From Flavobacterium shii (GTDB lineage Bacteria > Bacteroidota > Bacteroidia > Flavobacteriales > Flavobacteriaceae), in NCBI RefSeq assembly GCF_025847235.1, contig NZ_JAOZEW010000003.1, positions 186,001 through 250,000 on the forward strand: a stretch of 64,000 nt of DNA. Direction: 5' to 3'. A program made the position numbers and the translations under genes. Below are positions 61,654 through 64,000 of this stretch, piece by piece. The stretch's first letter is position 1; each line of letters begins with the position of its first letter. The notes beneath the pieces are model-generated. The model worked only from the letters and a program-made list of their open reading frames with translations. It did not search any database and was not told the DNA's origin.

Positions 61654-62631
61654 CTATTTTGAAATTATTTTAAAAGAAGCAATGCTATTCTGATAGAGAA
61701 AAAAAGTAATAAACGATCCTATTTTTTTATCATAAGTAATCTGGAATTCCAAAGTTCCTCTAACTTCTTTTGGATTTTCCACTTTTGCTGGCTGACCCAT
61801 TTTTAAATAAAAAAATGTATCAGATTTTGAAATATTTTTTATTTTGAAAGTTATTTTATCACCATCATTAGCTTTAATTATTCCTGAATCAGGTCTTAAA
61901 ATTTCGAGATCTTCTTCAATTGCTTTATCAGAAATTAAAGGTCCATTTAAAAAGTCTTCTTGATTTAATTTACGTTCCAAATACATTCCTGAATCAGGAA
62001 AATGCTTGTCAAAAAAGTATTTTGGATCTGTATCGAAGTAAACTGAATTAAAATAATTCACCATCACTTTTTTATTACTATCATAATATCCTTGCCCCCA
62101 GGTTACGTCAACCAAAATCCATTTTCCGTCAACCTGAACAGTATTCCATGCATGATTAGACAATAATTTTTCCCGACCGATATCTGTCAATAATTGCTTA
62201 GAATCGCCTCGAATTACTTCAGATTTCAAATCTACCAAAGAAGCTAAACGTTGGTATAAAAGCGTAAAACCTTCACAAACTGCTTTTTGAGAATCAAATG
62301 CCTTTTGCCATGTTTTTTCCTTTATTAACTCTATTTGTTTTTGCTTTTCGGCTTCATTTCTATAGCTAAATTGTACTGGTTTCTGCGGATTTAAATAAGC
62401 TTTATAATCATATTTTATATTTAAAGCAATCCAACTATAAATAGCTCTTGCTCTATCATATTCTGAAGTAAAATCTCTTTGAATTCTCGTCGCTAAATCT
62501 TCTGTAGAACTAAAATGTTTTGGGTATTTCTGTACAATATTATCAATCGCATTGTATTTTTGTGAATACGTTGAATACAAAAAAATATAATTCAGGAAAA
62601 AAAATATAAAGGCAATCTTTTTTATTGTCAT
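61654..62631 (-). CDS. Exported transglutaminase-like protein
   Basis: This 325-residue protein has a signal peptide (residues 1-23, ending STYSQ). A transglutaminase-like fold at about 30-225 carries the Cys site KAVCEGFTLLYQRLASL near residue 118, then SNHAWNTVQVDGKWILVDVTW with the His and Asp of the triad. The C-terminal 90 residues are a beta-rich domain (FKIKNISKSDTFFYLKMG). Such secreted proteins in Bacteroidota may be peptidases or cross-linkers. The substrate is unknown. Confidence 0.82.
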   Translation of the reverse strand: MTIKKIAFIFFFLNYIFLYSTYSQKYNAIDNIVQKYPKHFSSTEDLATRIQRDFTSEYDRARAIYSWIALNIKYDYKAYLNPQKPVQFSYRNEAEKQKQIELIKEKTWQKAFDSQKAVCEGFTLLYQRLASLVDLKSEVIRGDSKQLLTDIGREKLLSNHAWNTVQVDGKWILVDVTWGQGYYDSNKKVMVNYFNSVYFDTDPKYFFDKHFPDSGMYLERKLNQEDFLNGPLISDKAIEEDLEILRPDSGIIKANDGDKITFKIKNISKSDTFFYLKMGQPAKVENPKEVRGTLEFQITYDKKIGSFITFFLYQNSIASFKIISK

Positions 62632-62634
62632 CGA

Positions 62635-63159
62635 TTAAAAACTAGACTTAATAATGTCTTTTAATTCTTTATCTAACTCCGTATTTGATATTTTATTTTC
62701 CTCTACATCAAAATTAACATTAAAACTCGGCAATGAAAAACTTGCTTTAATTTCTCCTCCATAACGTGGAAAAGCATTTTTGGCAATTTCCAAAACAAAA
62801 CCTCCTCCTCTGGCTCCCGGTGAAGTTGCCATAAGCAGCATAGGTTTATGCTGAAAAATTTCTTTCTGGATTCGGGAACACCAATCAAAAACATTCTTGA
62901 AAGCCGATGAGTAATTTCCATTATTTTCGGCTAACGAAATTACTAAAATATCGGCACTTGAAATTTTTTCCAAAAACGCTTTTGCTTTTGGATGCTGCCC
63001 TATTTCTTTTTCGACATCAACACTAAATAATGGCATTGCAAAATCATTTAGATCCAACACTTCAACCTCGGCATTATTAAATTGATTTGCAGCATACGTT
63101 GCTAATTTTTTATTGATAGAATGCTGACTATTACTTCCTGCAAAAGCTATAATTTTCAT
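62635..63159 (-). CDS. NAD(P)H-dependent FMN reductase
   Basis: This 174-residue flavodoxin-fold oxidoreductase has the phosphate-binding loop MKIIAFAGSNSQHSINKKLA at the N-terminus, then ISLAENNGNYSSAFKNVFDW near residue 75 and MLLMATSPGARGGG. These are the ChrR/SsuE-like NADPH-dependent FMN reductase family motifs. It may reduce quinones, azo dyes or chromate. The physiological substrate is not visible. It is 3 bases before the transglutaminase-like gene, so the two overlap in an operon. Confidence 0.88.
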   Translation of the reverse strand: MKIIAFAGSNSQHSINKKLATYAANQFNNAEVEVLDLNDFAMPLFSVDVEKEIGQHPKAKAFLEKISSADILVISLAENNGNYSSAFKNVFDWCSRIQKEIFQHKPMLLMATSPGARGGGFVLEIAKNAFPRYGGEIKASFSLPSFNVNFDVEENKISNTELDKELKDIIKSSF

Positions 63160-63169
63160 AATTTTAGTT

Positions 63170-64000
63170 TTAAAGATTTACTCTATTTCTAAGATTTCTT
63201 TTTTTTATTTCTACCGAATATTCATTTGGATAAATTTTACCTCCGTATGACTTCGCATATACCTTTGTAAATTCAGCTCCAAAATACAGAATAATTGCCG
63301 AATAATATACCCAAACCAGAATTATTATCACCGAACCTGCAGCACCATAAACCGATGCTGTTGCAGAACTTCCCAAATAAAATCCTATTGCAAATTTCCC
63401 TATCATAAAAAGTACCGCTGTACAAGATGCTCCAATAAAAGCGTCTTTCCATTTTATTATTCCATCGGGTAATGCTTTAAATATAATTGCAAAAAGCAAG
63501 GTGATACTAACCAAAACAATGAGCAGATTTATTATATTAAATAAATAAACGGTACTCTCTGGGAAATATAATTTTAAGCGTGTACTCATTAAATCCAGTA
63601 TAGTACTCACAAAAAGACTCACAAGCATTAAAAACCCTACCGAAACAATCATAGAAAACGACATTAATCTATTCTGAATGAATTTCTTAAACCCTTTATT
63701 TGGCTTAGCCCGCAATCCCCAAATAAAATTAATAGAACTCTGGATTTCAGCAAAAACTCCTGATGCTCCAATTAATAACATTCCGCCTCCAAAAACAGTT
63801 GCAAAAACATTACTTCCCGAAAGCTGTACGTTTTTTATTGTCTCCTGAATTTGTATCGCGGCACTATCTCCCACCAATCCATTTATTTGCCCGTAAAGCT
63901 CTCCCGCTACAGCATCTTCACCAAAGAAAAACCCACAAATCGTAATAATTATAATTAACAAAGGTGGTAGTGCAAAAATGGTATAATAAGCCAATGCAGC
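63170..64000 (-). CDS. YihY/BrkB-family membrane protein (5' end beyond window)
   Basis: At least 276 codons of this gene are visible. The frame stays open to base 64000 (AALAYYTIFALPPLLI), so the true start lies outside the window. Six membrane helices are visible. The family signature GAAGSVIIILVWVYYSAIILYFGAEFTKVYA is split in two parts near the C-terminus. The family was once thought to be RNase BN, which is not the case. The role of BrkB-family proteins is unsettled; some are lipid or sterol transport-like. Confidence 0.87.
   Translation of the reverse strand, partial: AALAYYTIFALPPLLIIIITICGFFFGEDAVAGELYGQINGLVGDSAAIQIQETIKNVQLSGSNVFATVFGGGMLLIGASGVFAEIQSSINFIWGLRAKPNKGFKKFIQNRLMSFSMIVSVGFLMLVSLFVSTILDLMSTRLKLYFPESTVYLFNIINLLIVLVSITLLFAIIFKALPDGIIKWKDAFIGASCTAVLFMIGKFAIGFYLGSSATASVYGAAGSVIIILVWVYYSAIILYFGAEFTKVYAKSYGGKIYPNEYSVEIKKRNLRNRVNL

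Overview
The window is AT-rich chromosomal DNA that looks like a member of the Flavobacteriaceae, most likely Flavobacterium. The reasons are TAnnTTTG-type -7 boxes upstream of some genes, a SusC/TonB-style outer-membrane barrel protein, 7TM-AraC regulators, and above all a type VI secretion system of the Bacteroidota subtype (T6SSiii), which has TssN and TssO but no TssJ, TssL or TssM. No rRNA, tRNA, CRISPR array, transposase or integrase was found.

Layout. (1) 1-14.65 kb, housekeeping: a THUMP RNA methyltransferase, a second SAM methyltransferase, a ZIP metal transporter, an outer-membrane barrel protein, two tandem 7TM-AraC regulators, murQ, small conserved genes, TerC, and a cNMP-CBS-DUF294 protein coupled to a DnaQ-like exonuclease. 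(2) 14.67-54.26 kb, the T6SS. The minus-strand part includes tssF, vgrG with its effector, two hcp genes, tssE, tssC, tssB, tssO, tssK, a PAAR-like spike tip, a LysM protein, tssN, tssG and an NlpC-like protein. A divergent plus-strand pair encodes a PKD protein and TssH/ClpV. (3) 54.5-64.0 kb, housekeeping: parE, a DUF1016 nuclease and parC in one tight group, then pncB, a transglutaminase-like protein, an FMN reductase and a BrkB-family protein cut by the window edge.

The interest lies in two accessory arrays inside the T6SS. Array 1 (about 16.5-24.3 kb) lies between vgrG and tssF. It starts with a secreted metzincin-like metalloprotease (HExxHxxGxxH) whose ATG lies two bases after the vgrG stop, followed by its probable lipoprotein immunity gene. 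Behind that are at least five more related lipoproteins, mixed with decayed pieces: two effector 5' stubs joined to a copy of the vgrG 3' tail, a dead copy of the metalloprotease 3' end, a toxin-like fragment and a fragment of an immunity gene. This looks like a record of repeated replacement of effector/immunity cassettes at the vgrG 3' end.

Array 2 (about 32.7-46.2 kb) lies behind the PAAR-like gene. It starts with a 914-residue effector that combines a peptidoglycan-binding domain, an M15-like peptidase and a GH19-like lysozyme/chitinase. This is followed by eight or nine exported proteins, two with bacterial SH3 domains. They are separated by six copies of an ~80-bp element containing a 10-bp perfect hairpin, which also reads in frame as the same short protein tail. 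One cassette gene has a chimeric 5' end and one is a 5'-truncated pseudogene.

The T6SS core is a known type. The less described parts are the shared N-terminal effector leader, the hairpin/tail element that separates the cassettes, and the immunity-like families. Function assignments of immunity genes and cognate pairs are inference from position and sequence only.
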